DNA of 64,000 nucleotides from Allomuricauda sp. Its GTDB lineage: Bacteria; Bacteroidota; Bacteroidia; Flavobacteriales; Flavobacteriaceae. The number at the start of each line of letters is the position of its first letter. Within the stretch, counting starts at the first letter, position 1. Below, piece after piece: positions 22,741 through 31,820 of the stretch. The position numbers were made by a program, and so were the translations under genes. The notes beneath the pieces are model-generated. The model was not told where the DNA came from. It saw only the letters and a list, made by a program, of their open reading frames with translations, and did no database searches. The stretch is taken from assembly GCA_003712125.1 (NCBI GenBank), contig RHLF01000001.1, positions 310,001-374,000 on the forward strand. The letters run 5' to 3'.

Positions 22741-24690
22741 CTACTGAAAGAGTAAATTGTCGTTGAGCACCACGATCAGCGAGCGCTGATTTTGTTGGTG
22801 CATGATTTCGATGCAAAAGGCGCCATTGGTACAATTATTCAACAGTTTTTCTTCACCAAAGCCCATCGAATACAACACATTGGAGGCTGATACCCCATTA
22901 TCGATCAAATACTTTTTAATGGCATCAGATCTGCCCTTGGTCAGCCTATAGTTGGTACTGGATCCCCCGCGACTGTCGGTATAGGTTTCAATGCGCAATT
23001 GCACCTGCGGAAAGTGTTTTACAAAATCAACAACCTTATCCAATTCTTTAATGATGATCGGATTGAGTTCGGTGCGATTTCTACCAAAATAAAACTTATT
23101 GAGTTTGACCACTTTTTGACCTTCTTTTTCCTCTATGAGATCATTGTAGTAGGCCAAATCAACATCTACCTTAAAATTGGTTTCTTGATCTGAACCCGTC
23201 ACGAATTGAAGCTCTTCGGTGAAGGTGGAGTGGCGGTCTTTTTTTGCCTGCAATATGACGGCATCACGCCAAGGGATTTCGATGCGGTAAGAACCATCGG
23301 CACTGGAATAGGTCTCTTTGAGCAAGTTTCCTTCCTTGTCCAATAGGCGCACCGCTGCTTTGCCGATAGGGGTTGCCTTGGTATCGGGTTTGGCTACCAC
23401 ACCACGAAGTGTGATGGTCTGCAGACCTGGTTTTTGGGCCACCTTAAAGCCATAAATATCGTCTTTGCCCTTGCCACCGTCACGGTTTGAGGAAAAGTAC
23501 CCCAAAAGCCCTTCGCCATCATCACGCATGATAAAACCAAAATCATCTTTGGCAGAGTTTACCTTCGGCCCTAAATTGACGGGAATGCTAAAATTTTCTT
23601 CATCTTCAATATTGCTGCGGTAAATATCCATACCCCCCAAGCCATAAAAGACATCGGAAGCAAAATACAGGCTATTTTCAAAGATATAAGGTGCGATTTC
23701 GTTTCCTGGGGAGTTAACGCGCGGCCCGAGATTGATCGGTGCCGACATTACCTGACCGTTATTGGTGTAAATGAAATAAATATCCGTACCGCCATAACTA
23801 TCCTCAAAGTTGGCCGCAAAGTACAATTTGCCCGTTTGTTCATCATAGAAGGGATAGTAAAATGAGGTACTCAAATCCCTTAAGATCAATCGGAAGGGGC
23901 CATCAATGTTTTGCATGCCAATCGCCAGGGCGTTCTTGCCCCGATCGTCGAAAGCGAGTTTTCCGCCTTTATCCGTATTGGAAAGCACATACAACAGACT
24001 ATTCAAGGATTCCGAAAAATAAGGTGTTGCCTTGTGGTAATCCGATTGGGGAATGCCATCAAAAGGATTGGGATTCAAAATTTGTTTGTCGTTGCCAATA
24101 CGTCCAACATAGATATCCAAAAAAGACTCTCCCATCGGGGCGTAATTGGGCTTTTTTTCTTGGGGTCGACCACTACTGAAAAGTAATTTGTCGCCAAAAA
24201 ATGCCGGCGAAAAATCAGATTGCGGACTGTTGCTGGCAACATTGAAGAGTTCAAAATCTAGTCCGTTCTCGTCTTCCGATTGCAACAATTCAAGGTTAAA
24301 ATCGGCATTTTCAAGCAGCTCTTGCCCCAATTCTGTTGATTTGGTCTCCAGTACGGCTAGTACGCGGTTGCGATCCCCAACATTGGAAAAACTCTGGAGC
24401 ATTTTGTTGAAATGGTGATTGCCCATTAGGGAATCTTGCTTGAACATTTCAAAATAGAGTTCCGACGCCTTTTGGTAAGCACTGGTTTGAAAGTAAGCAT
24501 CGGCCAAATTTAGCTTCTGTAAGGGACTTAAGCCCTTTTCAGACATTTCCGCTTCATAGGCCTGAACGGCCTGACCATAGGCATACTGAAAGAAAAAGGC
24601 ATCGCCCTTGGAGCGTTTTCCTTGACCCCATGTTGTCGCACAGGCCAAAAAGGCCATCACAAACGGTATGTACAACTTTGATACCTTCAT
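22741..24690 (-). CDS. OmpA-family protein with TPR and PD40 repeats (type IX surface operon)
   Basis: 649 aa from the ATG at 24690 (an upstream ATG at 24714 lies within the previous gene). Signal peptide to about residue 22 (ACATTWGQ). Domains: TPR-like helices (~25-140), PD40/WD40-like propeller blades with SPAFFGDKLLFSSGRP-type motifs (~165-410), a carboxypeptidase-like/CNA beta domain (~430-500), and a C-terminal OmpA peptidoglycan-binding domain with RIETYTDSRGGSSTNYRLTKGRS (~575-600). It starts one base after the PorP/SprF gene. Known pattern: adhesin, PorP/SprF, OmpA-PD40 genes together mediate type IX export and anchoring. Confidence 0.9.
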   Translation of the reverse strand: MKVSKLYIPFVMAFLACATTWGQGKRSKGDAFFFQYAYGQAVQAYEAEMSEKGLSPLQKLNLADAYFQTSAYQKASELYFEMFKQDSLMGNHHFNKMLQSFSNVGDRNRVLAVLETKSTELGQELLENADFNLELLQSEDENGLDFELFNVASNSPQSDFSPAFFGDKLLFSSGRPQEKKPNYAPMGESFLDIYVGRIGNDKQILNPNPFDGIPQSDYHKATPYFSESLNSLLYVLSNTDKGGKLAFDDRGKNALAIGMQNIDGPFRLILRDLSTSFYYPFYDEQTGKLYFAANFEDSYGGTDIYFIYTNNGQVMSAPINLGPRVNSPGNEIAPYIFENSLYFASDVFYGLGGMDIYRSNIEDEENFSIPVNLGPKVNSAKDDFGFIMRDDGEGLLGYFSSNRDGGKGKDDIYGFKVAQKPGLQTITLRGVVAKPDTKATPIGKAAVRLLDKEGNLLKETYSSADGSYRIEIPWRDAVILQAKKDRHSTFTEELQFVTGSDQETNFKVDVDLAYYNDLIEEKEGQKVVKLNKFYFGRNRTELNPIIIKELDKVVDFVKHFPQVQLRIETYTDSRGGSSTNYRLTKGRSDAIKKYLIDNGVSASNVLYSMGFGEEKLLNNCTNGAFCIEIMHQQNQRSLIVVLNDNLLFQ

Positions 24691-24691
24691 G

Positions 24692-25678
24692 TTAAAAGAA
24701 TCTTGGTGAATCAATTTGTTTCGGTTTTCCTTTCAATTTTTTGTTCTTGTTTCTGGAATTCGAATCGGATCGCCCGCCGCCTCGGCCCAGATAAAATTTC
24801 AATATGGCCTCATGGGTGCCCCCTGAGAATTCACCCAAGCCATTGGTATTGTAATCATAGGCATAGCCCAAAAACAGCCCATTCGAAATCTGAAATCCGG
24901 CCAAGCCACTAAAGGCATTATCGAAACGGTAGGATGCGCCCACCGTCAAGGCATCAATAAACAAGAAATTGGCCGAAAGATTCACGTTCACCGGAGCCCC
25001 GTTGATGTAGTTAATGAGAAATGCCGGTTTGAACTTGGTTCGATCGGCAAGGTCAAAAACAAAACCTCCAATAAAATTGTATTGCATTTTTTCGGTCACC
25101 AAGGTGGCCGTTTCCTCATTCAGTAATATATCTGTCAAAAAATTGGGGACAGATAGCCCTAAATACCAACTTTCATCATAAAGAAAAAGACCCGCACCAA
25201 GGGTGGGATTAAAATTACTCAACTCTTGTTGACTCACTGTTGGCTCCCCAGGATTTTGAAAATTTCCTTCTGAAAAATCAAGATTGAAAAGCGCTCCCCC
25301 AGCATCGATTCCGAAAGACATTTTACTGGTTTCAGATAAGTTGATCTGGTACGAATAGGCCACATCAATAAATGTTTGCTTAACCGGCCCCAGTTCATCG
25401 TTTACGACATTGAAGCCCAGTCCCATTTTTTCATTGTTCATGGGAAAATTGGCTCCAAAGCGGATATTGCGGGGTGCCCCGGGAATGTCGACCCATTGCG
25501 CACGGTACAAACCGGAGATTTCGGCATCTTCAACCGAAGCCGCATAGGCAGGATTAAAGCTCCCTATATTGTACATGTATTGGGTGTACTGCGGTTCTTG
25601 TTGTGCATGGCACAACAGTAGCCCGGCCCAGAGGGTGATGAACCCACAAACAACTTGATTTTTCAATTTTAGTTTCAT
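24692..25678 (-). CDS. PorP/SprF family type IX secretion membrane protein
   Basis: 328 aa, with signal peptide (LLLCHAQ) and the family opening QEPQYTQYMYNIGSFNPAYA, followed by alternating beta-barrel strands to about residue 310 and a basic C-terminal tail (GRGGGRSDSNSRNKNKK). Family members are outer-membrane barrels that pair with one large type IX substrate, as SprF does for SprB. Here it directly follows (16 bp) the giant adhesin gene, which is the expected partner, and precedes the OmpA-PD40 gene. Confidence 0.92.
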   Translation of the reverse strand: MKLKLKNQVVCGFITLWAGLLLCHAQQEPQYTQYMYNIGSFNPAYAASVEDAEISGLYRAQWVDIPGAPRNIRFGANFPMNNEKMGLGFNVVNDELGPVKQTFIDVAYSYQINLSETSKMSFGIDAGGALFNLDFSEGNFQNPGEPTVSQQELSNFNPTLGAGLFLYDESWYLGLSVPNFLTDILLNEETATLVTEKMQYNFIGGFVFDLADRTKFKPAFLINYINGAPVNVNLSANFLFIDALTVGASYRFDNAFSGLAGFQISNGLFLGYAYDYNTNGLGEFSGGTHEAILKFYLGRGGGRSDSNSRNKNKKLKGKPKQIDSPRFF

Positions 25679-25693
25679 GAATAGTGTTTGGGG

Positions 25694-28600
25694 TTATCTT
25701 ACAATTTGAATCCAGCCCTTGGTAGGATCGGAACCATCGCCAAGATCTAAAATATAAAAATACGTTCCTTTGGGCAAAGCCCCATTTTTACCGCTACCGT
25801 CCCATGTTCCATCATAGCCTCGGGCCTCAAAAACACTACTGCCCCAACGATCAAATACCTGAAACGAATTATCGGGATAATTTTCAGAACAGTTCAATAC
25901 CAAAAAGTCGTTTATACCATCACCATTGGGTGAGAACATATTGCAAATGGTACCGCAGTCTGCGCATGGGCTTAGGTTCACCTGAACCTCTACCGTTGAA
26001 CTGTTATTGGAGAGCCCACCATCTATCGGGAACGAATCGGTCAATGAAGCCGTATTCGACAAGGTACCCGCGCGTTGCACGGTTACCGTCAACGCTAGGG
26101 CTATGCTTTCTTCAGGAAGAATCTCATCAAGCAGCCAAATCCCTGTATCTACATCATAAACGCCTTGTTCGGCCACATGCGACACATAGGTAAATCCGGA
26201 ATCAGGTGCTATAAAATCGGTTATGGTGGTATTGATGACCCGATCAAGGGTCAAGTTGGTCACCGTGATGGTAAACGTAATGTTGGCATTGATCAAGGGA
26301 ACCGGGTTGCTCACTGTTTTGACAATCTCAAGATCAATGGGTTCCGCATCACAATCTGGCGTCAAAAAGGGATCACAGTTGTCCAAGGGATCACTGGGGC
26401 CAACTGGCACAGCTTCGGTATTGGGATCATCGATCACCAACACTTCTTCCCCATCGGTCAAACCGTCACCATCAGAATCTGGATTGTTGGGGTCCGTACC
26501 CAAATCAATTTCTTCCCCATCGGTCAAGCCATCATTGTCGGTGTCGACGATACAATCGGTAACACTAATGGTGACCTCAACCGACTGATCCGTACATGGT
26601 GCTACTGCCGTATTGGTGGTAAAGGTAAAGATGTAATCCCCATCGGGTGCTCCTTCAAAATCTACCTCGTTGTTGGCATTGATGCTAATGCTACCTCCAG
26701 AAGGGTCTGTGGTTATCGACCATACCCCAGCGCCGGCATCGGTAAGAGTGCCATCTAAATCAATAAGGGTTGGGCCCCCATTGCCGGCCACATTACAGGC
26801 AAAGGTATCTGTTGGTATACCCGGATTGGGTTCGTCATTGATAACAGCGATCACCTCAACACGTTCTGAGGTACAACCATTTGCCGTTGCCTCTACGTAA
26901 AAGGAGGTGGTCGCACTGATATTAGGCGTGACAAAGGTCGTTCCCGAATCTAATATTGTTCCGCCGGTCGGCGTATCGTACCAATTTAAGGTACCTCCGA
27001 CACTCACCGTGGCTGATAGGGTCAGCATGCCCTCGCCACAATTGGTGGCCCCCGCCGTACTTTCTACGCTTGGGGTGGTATTTATGACCAAGGTCACTTC
27101 TACATTTGGGCTAAAACAGTCTTCGTCAGTATCCCTAAAAAACCCAAAATAGGTACCCGGTGCATTCACCTGACTGTTAATATAGGCAGCCTCATTCGCT
27201 TGGTTGGGTTGGGTACTCCAAATCAATTCACTCCCAGCGGGAGGACTATTGGAGATATAAATATCTAGATCAACCTCAATGCTATCACAAAAATTAGTGT
27301 CTTGGGAAGCATCCAATTGTGGTGAGGGCAAACAGTTGTCGTCATCCAAAATGGTACCGGTTGCAGTTCCGTCGCCCGTTACGATTACATCATTTGAAGG
27401 AATCCCCAATACGGCAGTGAAGGTTTCACTGTCCTCCAATTCGGTATCATCAATAAGGGGTACGGAGATGCGCTGAATTTCCCCGGCATTGCCGGTAAAG
27501 GTGATCACACCTCCCGTGGCATCATAATCATCCCCATCTGTGGCCGTATTGTCAACCAAGGTATAGCTGACCGAAGTGCCTCCGGGTTTTTCAATATCAA
27601 GGGTAACCTGAAAATCCATCAGACCACTGTTTATATCTTCATCAGCCACTGCATTCGAAATGGTCAAACTAGCCTGGTCATTATCTTGGTTGGTGATTTG
27701 CAATTGCGGAATGTCGTCGCCTACGATCAACCCATAGGCCAAATCAAGGGAATTTACATCGCCTGTATTTACCTCATAGGTAATATCACCGTCATCAATC
27801 ATATCATCCACGCCCGTGATGGTCACGTCTACACCAGTTTGCCAGTTTGTCGAAGTTAAGATGACCGCCGAGGGACCACTACCTTCCGAAGTATCATATT
27901 GATTTAAGGGAATGGTGACATCGTTGGTGGGTTCACTATCCAGGGTAAAGGTAAAGGTTGCTGCACCCCCAATTTCGGTGGTCACCCCAGAAGTAGGGGT
28001 TACATTAATACCTGCAGCATCATCATCAGTATTGGTAATGACTATCTGAGCGACATCGCCACCTACCAAGGCATTGTAATTGGCGTCACCAGAAGTTGGG
28101 TTACCCGTATTGATGGTATCGTCAACATCACCGTCGACAATCAAATCATCAACCCCCGTAATGGTCAAGGTCACCCCGGTATCCCATTCAGAAGGTTGGA
28201 TCACTACTTGGTTTGCGCCAGAAGTTTCGGTAGGGTCATATTGGTTAATCGGAATGGTCACATCGGCCGTAGGTTCACTCGATAAGGTAAACGTTATTTC
28301 TGCTGTGCCTCCGGCCTCTGTTGTTGTGCCCGTGGTGGGTGTCACCACAATGCCAACCACATCGTCATCGAGAAAACTACTAACCCCTTCGTCAACAGAG
28401 ATGTCGGCCTCAGCACTTTGGTTGGATAATCGTATGCCCACTTGCTCATCCGCTTCAGCGATAAAATCACCATCGGTGGTTACAGCAATAGTCTGGGAAA
28501 GGGTAGCCGTAGCTGCCGGGAAGGTCAATGTATTGGATTGGCCATCTTCGTTACCGCCTGAAATTTCATATTCAACTGTTACCGCCACAGAAGGATGCGG

Positions 28601-29500
28601 TTGATCTATGGTAACCGTAAAATTTATGGTAGCTGTACCCGTATTGCCCTCATTTACCGAGACTGGACTATCGATTGCTATATCGACCAAATCGTTATCT
28701 GCAATCACCACATCATCCCTATCATTCGCTGTATCGGGATCAATGGGAAAGGCCGTGCTACTTGAACTATTGATGACCACCCGGACGGTCTCGTTATCTT
28801 CGACCTCACTATCATCAATTGGGGTCAAAACAAGGGTTGCTGAATCATCACCATCGGCAATGGCGATGGTTCCGGGTAGGGCAACAAAATCATCTCCCTC
28901 GGTGGCATCGGTAATGCCTCCTAAAATATATCCTATGGTTACATCAGCACCCGTATTGTTGGTGCCCCCTAAATCAATGGTATACTCACCGGTTTCAACG
29001 CCCTCTTCGGCAGCCGTGGGATCCGTAGCCACAATGGTCACGTTTCCAACATCATTGTCTGCTATGGTCACGGTGGCGGTATCTGCCAAGGGATTTATCG
29101 CTACGGCCGGAACCGAATTGACCAAGGTAATGGTAACAGTTTCGTCACCTTCAATCAGCCCATCGTCAACGATACCGGTCACATCGACCAAAACATCATT
29201 ATCACCAGTCAGAATGACTGCCGAACCCGAAAGGGCCGTATAATCACCTGTAGCGGTTGCGGTACCTGTTATGGTGTAATTAACCGTTATGTCTGCACCG
29301 GCCACAAAACCGCCGGTCTCAAAAATTCTAAATGTTCCAGGATCTGGACTTGTTTCAGAAGCTGCAGCATCAGTTGCTTCTACAGAAAGGCTTTGGGCAT
29401 TCATTATTGAAATGCCTAAAAGAAAAATTGCCATGAGCAATGACAACCTCCGTGAAACAAGCAGGGGTTTTGGGACTACATTTGTCAATTTCAATTCCAT
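25694..29500 (-). CDS. Large Calx-beta adhesin with gliding-type C-terminal sorting domain
   Basis: 1268 aa. Signal peptide ending near residue 35 (GISIMNAQ). Then six extracellular beta domains (~35-725), each closing with a VxIxDND-type strand; four are Calx-beta-like and two (~380-610) form a close tandem repeat (SEPT.DVTIP.NQYD). A Cys-containing Ig-like region follows (~725-990), an Asp-rich calcium-binding segment of TSP3 type (DTDNDGLTDGEE, ~1000), a DUF11-like domain (~1070-1180), and the C-terminal domain CNMFSPNGDGINDFLVLNC ... VFDRWGSSVFEARGYDGTW, the gliding-motility (CHU_C, type B) sorting signal. It is a type IX substrate presented on the cell surface; the ligand is unknown. First gene of the adhesin-PorP-OmpA operon. 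Confidence 0.92.
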   Translation of the reverse strand: MELKLTNVVPKPLLVSRRLSLLMAIFLLGISIMNAQSLSVEATDAAASETSPDPGTFRIFETGGFVAGADITVNYTITGTATATGDYTALSGSAVILTGDNDVLVDVTGIVDDGLIEGDETVTITLVNSVPAVAINPLADTATVTIADNDVGNVTIVATDPTAAEEGVETGEYTIDLGGTNNTGADVTIGYILGGITDATEGDDFVALPGTIAIADGDDSATLVLTPIDDSEVEDNETVRVVINSSSSTAFPIDPDTANDRDDVVIADNDLVDIAIDSPVSVNEGNTGTATINFTVTIDQPHPSVAVTVEYEISGGNEDGQSNTLTFPAATATLSQTIAVTTDGDFIAEADEQVGIRLSNQSAEADISVDEGVSSFLDDDVVGIVVTPTTGTTTEAGGTAEITFTLSSEPTADVTIPINQYDPTETSGANQVVIQPSEWDTGVTLTITGVDDLIVDGDVDDTINTGNPTSGDANYNALVGGDVAQIVITNTDDDAAGINVTPTSGVTTEIGGAATFTFTLDSEPTNDVTIPLNQYDTSEGSGPSAVILTSTNWQTGVDVTITGVDDMIDDGDITYEVNTGDVNSLDLAYGLIVGDDIPQLQITNQDNDQASLTISNAVADEDINSGLMDFQVTLDIEKPGGTSVSYTLVDNTATDGDDYDATGGVITFTGNAGEIQRISVPLIDDTELEDSETFTAVLGIPSNDVIVTGDGTATGTILDDDNCLPSPQLDASQDTNFCDSIEVDLDIYISNSPPAGSELIWSTQPNQANEAAYINSQVNAPGTYFGFFRDTDEDCFSPNVEVTLVINTTPSVESTAGATNCGEGMLTLSATVSVGGTLNWYDTPTGGTILDSGTTFVTPNISATTSFYVEATANGCTSERVEVIAVINDEPNPGIPTDTFACNVAGNGGPTLIDLDGTLTDAGAGVWSITTDPSGGSISINANNEVDFEGAPDGDYIFTFTTNTAVAPCTDQSVEVTISVTDCIVDTDNDGLTDGEEIDLGTDPNNPDSDGDGLTDGEEVLVIDDPNTEAVPVGPSDPLDNCDPFLTPDCDAEPIDLEIVKTVSNPVPLINANITFTITVTNLTLDRVINTTITDFIAPDSGFTYVSHVAEQGVYDVDTGIWLLDEILPEESIALALTVTVQRAGTLSNTASLTDSFPIDGGLSNNSSTVEVQVNLSPCADCGTICNMFSPNGDGINDFLVLNCSENYPDNSFQVFDRWGSSVFEARGYDGTWDGSGKNGALPKGTYFYILDLGDGSDPTKGWIQIVR

Positions 29501-29604
29501 AGTGTTTTAAATTGAATCCCGTAACGTTCAATTCATGCCTTGTAGGCTAAAATAAAGGGATCCAATATTAAGAAAAAACACCAGCCCCAACCAATAAAAA
29601 GGTC

Positions 29605-29634
29605 TAAATCTATCTTTTTCGGTCAAACTGCAAA
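29605..29634 (-). promoter_or_regulatory. Promoter of the adhesin-PorP-OmpA operon
   Basis: On the minus strand TTTG (29634-29631), 18 bp, TAGATTTA (29612-29605). One mismatch to TAnnTTTG. It lies 105 bp before the adhesin ATG and just after the fabD stop. Confidence 0.5.
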
Positions 29635-29656
29635 TAATTGGTATTAAATGGATTGC

Positions 29657-30538
29657 CTATAAAGAACCTGATTCGGTGGTTACATCGGCCGCTATTTTTT
29701 TGACCAACCCTTGCAATACCCTTCCTGGGCCAACTTCAACAAAGTGATTTGCACCGTCTTGAACCATATTTTGAACACTCTGTGTCCATTTCACTGGGGC
29801 CGTTAATTGGGCAATGAGGTTTTTCTTGATTTCCTGCGAATCGGTAACCGCAGTAGTGGCCACGTTCTGATAGATGGGACAACGTGGTTCTTTGAAATCT
29901 GTATTTTTTATGGCAGCTGCCAGTTCTTCGCGTGCTGGCTCCATCAATGGGGAATGGAAGGCCCCACCAACGGGCAATACAAGCGCACGACGCGCACCGG
30001 CTTCTTTCAGACTTTCACACGCCAAGTTTACCGCTTCAATTTCGCCCGAAATCACCAATTGCCCAGGACAATTGTAATTCGCAGCAACGACAACACCTTG
30101 GGTTGCGTCGCAAACTTCCTCTACAACGGCATCATCTAAGCCTAAGACCGCTGCCATGGTACTCGGCTGCAATTCACATGCCTTTTGCATGGCCATAGCA
30201 CGTTGTGACACCAGTTTCAGACCATCTTCAAAATTCAATACCCCATTGGCCACAAGTGCCGAAAACTCCCCTAAGGAGTGCCCGGCCACCATACTTGGTT
30301 GAAATGCTTCACCCAGCACTTTACTCAAAATAACAGAGTGCAGAAAAATGGCGGGTTGGGTAACTTTGGTTTGCTTTAAGTCTTCGGGTGTTCCTTCGAA
30401 CATCACATCGGTAATCGAAAAACCCAAAATATCATTGGCAGATTCAAAAAGTTCTTGGGCTTGCGGATTTTGCTCATACAGATCTAATCCCATACCCACG
30501 AATTGGGCTCCTTGACCAGGAAAAATATAGGCCTTCAT
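29657..30538 (-). CDS. fabD: Malonyl-CoA:ACP transacylase FabD
   Basis: 293 aa, normal length. Motifs: FPGQGAQFVGMG at the N-terminus, nucleophile GHSLGEFSALVANG (Ser ~90), oxyanion-supporting QRAMAMQKAC (Arg ~116), and catalytic His in VGGAFHSPLMEPA (~200). It transfers malonyl from CoA to acyl carrier protein for fatty acid synthesis in the cytoplasm. Monocistronic or co-transcribed with the upstream hexapeptide protein 32 bp away. Confidence 0.96.
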   Translation of the reverse strand: MKAYIFPGQGAQFVGMGLDLYEQNPQAQELFESANDILGFSITDVMFEGTPEDLKQTKVTQPAIFLHSVILSKVLGEAFQPSMVAGHSLGEFSALVANGVLNFEDGLKLVSQRAMAMQKACELQPSTMAAVLGLDDAVVEEVCDATQGVVVAANYNCPGQLVISGEIEAVNLACESLKEAGARRALVLPVGGAFHSPLMEPAREELAAAIKNTDFKEPRCPIYQNVATTAVTDSQEIKKNLIAQLTAPVKWTQSVQNMVQDGANHFVEVGPGRVLQGLVKKIAADVTTESGSL

Positions 30539-30570
30539 ACTAGTGTTCTTTAGAGCGGCAAAAATAGGAA

Positions 30571-31080
30571 TTATTTAAACCAACTGCTGTACTTTACATA
30601 GTTGTTGGCGATCCGATCGATCTCTCCAGCGCTCAATTCGGGGCTGACATCTTTCAATTTTTTGGCTGGCATGCCGGCATAAATGGTACCCGAAGGTACA
30701 TGAACCCCTTGCGTAACCACCGCACCCGCTGCGATAATCGAATTGCTCTCGATAACACAATCATCCATAACAATGGCACCCATACCGATAAGCACATTGT
30801 CTTTTATGGTGCAACCATGTACAATGGCATTGTGCCCAATAGACACATTATTACCAATGGTGGTCGGTGATTTTTGATAGGTGCAATGGATCACTGCCCC
30901 GTCTTGTACATTGACCTTGTTCCCCATTTTTATAAAATGCACATCGCCCCGTAATACAGCGTTGAACCAAATGCTGCATTGATTGCCCATTTGCACATCA
31001 CCAACAATCGTTGCGTTTTCTGCGATAAAACAGTCGTCTCCCCATTGGGGAGATTTGCCATTAACCTCGTGTACTACCAT
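30571..31080 (-). CDS. Gamma-carbonic-anhydrase-like hexapeptide protein
   Basis: 169 aa made almost wholly of left-handed beta-helix hexapeptide repeats ([LIV]-G-x4: TIVGDVQMGNQCSIW, IGNNVSIGHNAIVHG, VLIGMGAIVMDDC). His residues typical of the metal site are seen in GAVIHCTYQKSP and SIGHNAIVHGC. This is the YrdA/PaaY/CaiE family of gamma-class carbonic anhydrase-like proteins; activity varies among members. A C-terminal helix ends WFK. It lies between the response regulator (8 bp) and fabD on the same strand. Confidence 0.9.
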   Translation of the reverse strand: MVVHEVNGKSPQWGDDCFIAENATIVGDVQMGNQCSIWFNAVLRGDVHFIKMGNKVNVQDGAVIHCTYQKSPTTIGNNVSIGHNAIVHGCTIKDNVLIGMGAIVMDDCVIESNSIIAAGAVVTQGVHVPSGTIYAGMPAKKLKDVSPELSAGEIDRIANNYVKYSSWFK

Positions 31081-31088
31081 ATGTTCTT

Positions 31089-31820
31089 CTAATTAAAATA
31101 TGAAAGGAGTTCAGACTTTCGTGAAGCTGAAACCGATAGCTCCTTGCCATTGGAAAGCACAACGCTCCCCCCTTTGCCCCTTTTGTATTTTTCCACTTCA
31201 TTGACATTCACCAAATACGATTTATGGATCCTTGCAAAGGGAAATTCAGAAAGTGCTTCCTCAAAATATTTAAGGGTTTTGCTGACCAATATTTTCTTGT
31301 GCTCCAAATAAATTTCTGTGTAATTATCGTCTGCCTTGCAAAAATAAATATCCGACACATCGAGTACTTGAAAACCGTCTTGCTGGGGCAATGTGATCTT
31401 GCCCTCCGCTTTTTTGAGTTTGCTCTGTAACACCTTTCCCGCAAGGGACGATTCTTTTTTCTTGATGTCCCTCACATAATCAACGGCCTTCACCAATTCA
31501 TCAATATTAATGGGTTTCATCAAATAATAGGCCGCGTGATTGTTAAGGGCATCCATGGCATAATGGTCATATGCGGTTACAAAGACCGTTTCGAAGGTAC
31601 GGTTGGGCACTTGGTCCAAAAGGTCAAAAGCATTTCCAAAAGGCATTTCCACATCTAAAAAAACCAGATCTGGCTTGTGCTTTTTTATTTGCTCAAGCCC
31701 TTCCTTAATCGTGGCCCCTTCGCCTAAAAGTTCGACATCGGTACAATATTTGGCCAAGTAGTCTCGTATTATCTCTCGACTTTTGGCTTCATCTTCAACT
31801 ATAATTGCGCTTAACTTCAT
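31089..31820 (-). CDS. LytTR-family response regulator
   Basis: 243 aa from the ATG at 31820; the in-frame TTG at 31823 is not needed. N-terminal receiver domain: IIVEDEAKSREI with the acidic pocket and phospho-acceptor Asp in PDLVFLDVEMPFG (~residue 55), and FVTAYDHYAMDALN. C-terminal LytTR DNA-binding domain (~140-243): DISDIYFCKADDNYTEIYLE, ILVSKTLKYFEEAL and FARIHKSYLVNVN. The ATG overlaps the stop of the histidine kinase gene by one base (TGATG), so translation is coupled. Confidence 0.94.
   Translation of the reverse strand: MKLSAIIVEDEAKSREIIRDYLAKYCTDVELLGEGATIKEGLEQIKKHKPDLVFLDVEMPFGNAFDLLDQVPNRTFETVFVTAYDHYAMDALNNHAAYYLMKPINIDELVKAVDYVRDIKKKESSLAGKVLQSKLKKAEGKITLPQQDGFQVLDVSDIYFCKADDNYTEIYLEHKKILVSKTLKYFEEALSEFPFARIHKSYLVNVNEVEKYKRGKGGSVVLSNGKELSVSASRKSELLSYFN

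Noticed and set aside
28608-29243. Plus-strand frame of 211 residues within the adhesin
   Set aside because: Low-complexity Ser/Thr/Val antisense shadow of the repeat-rich adhesin gene.
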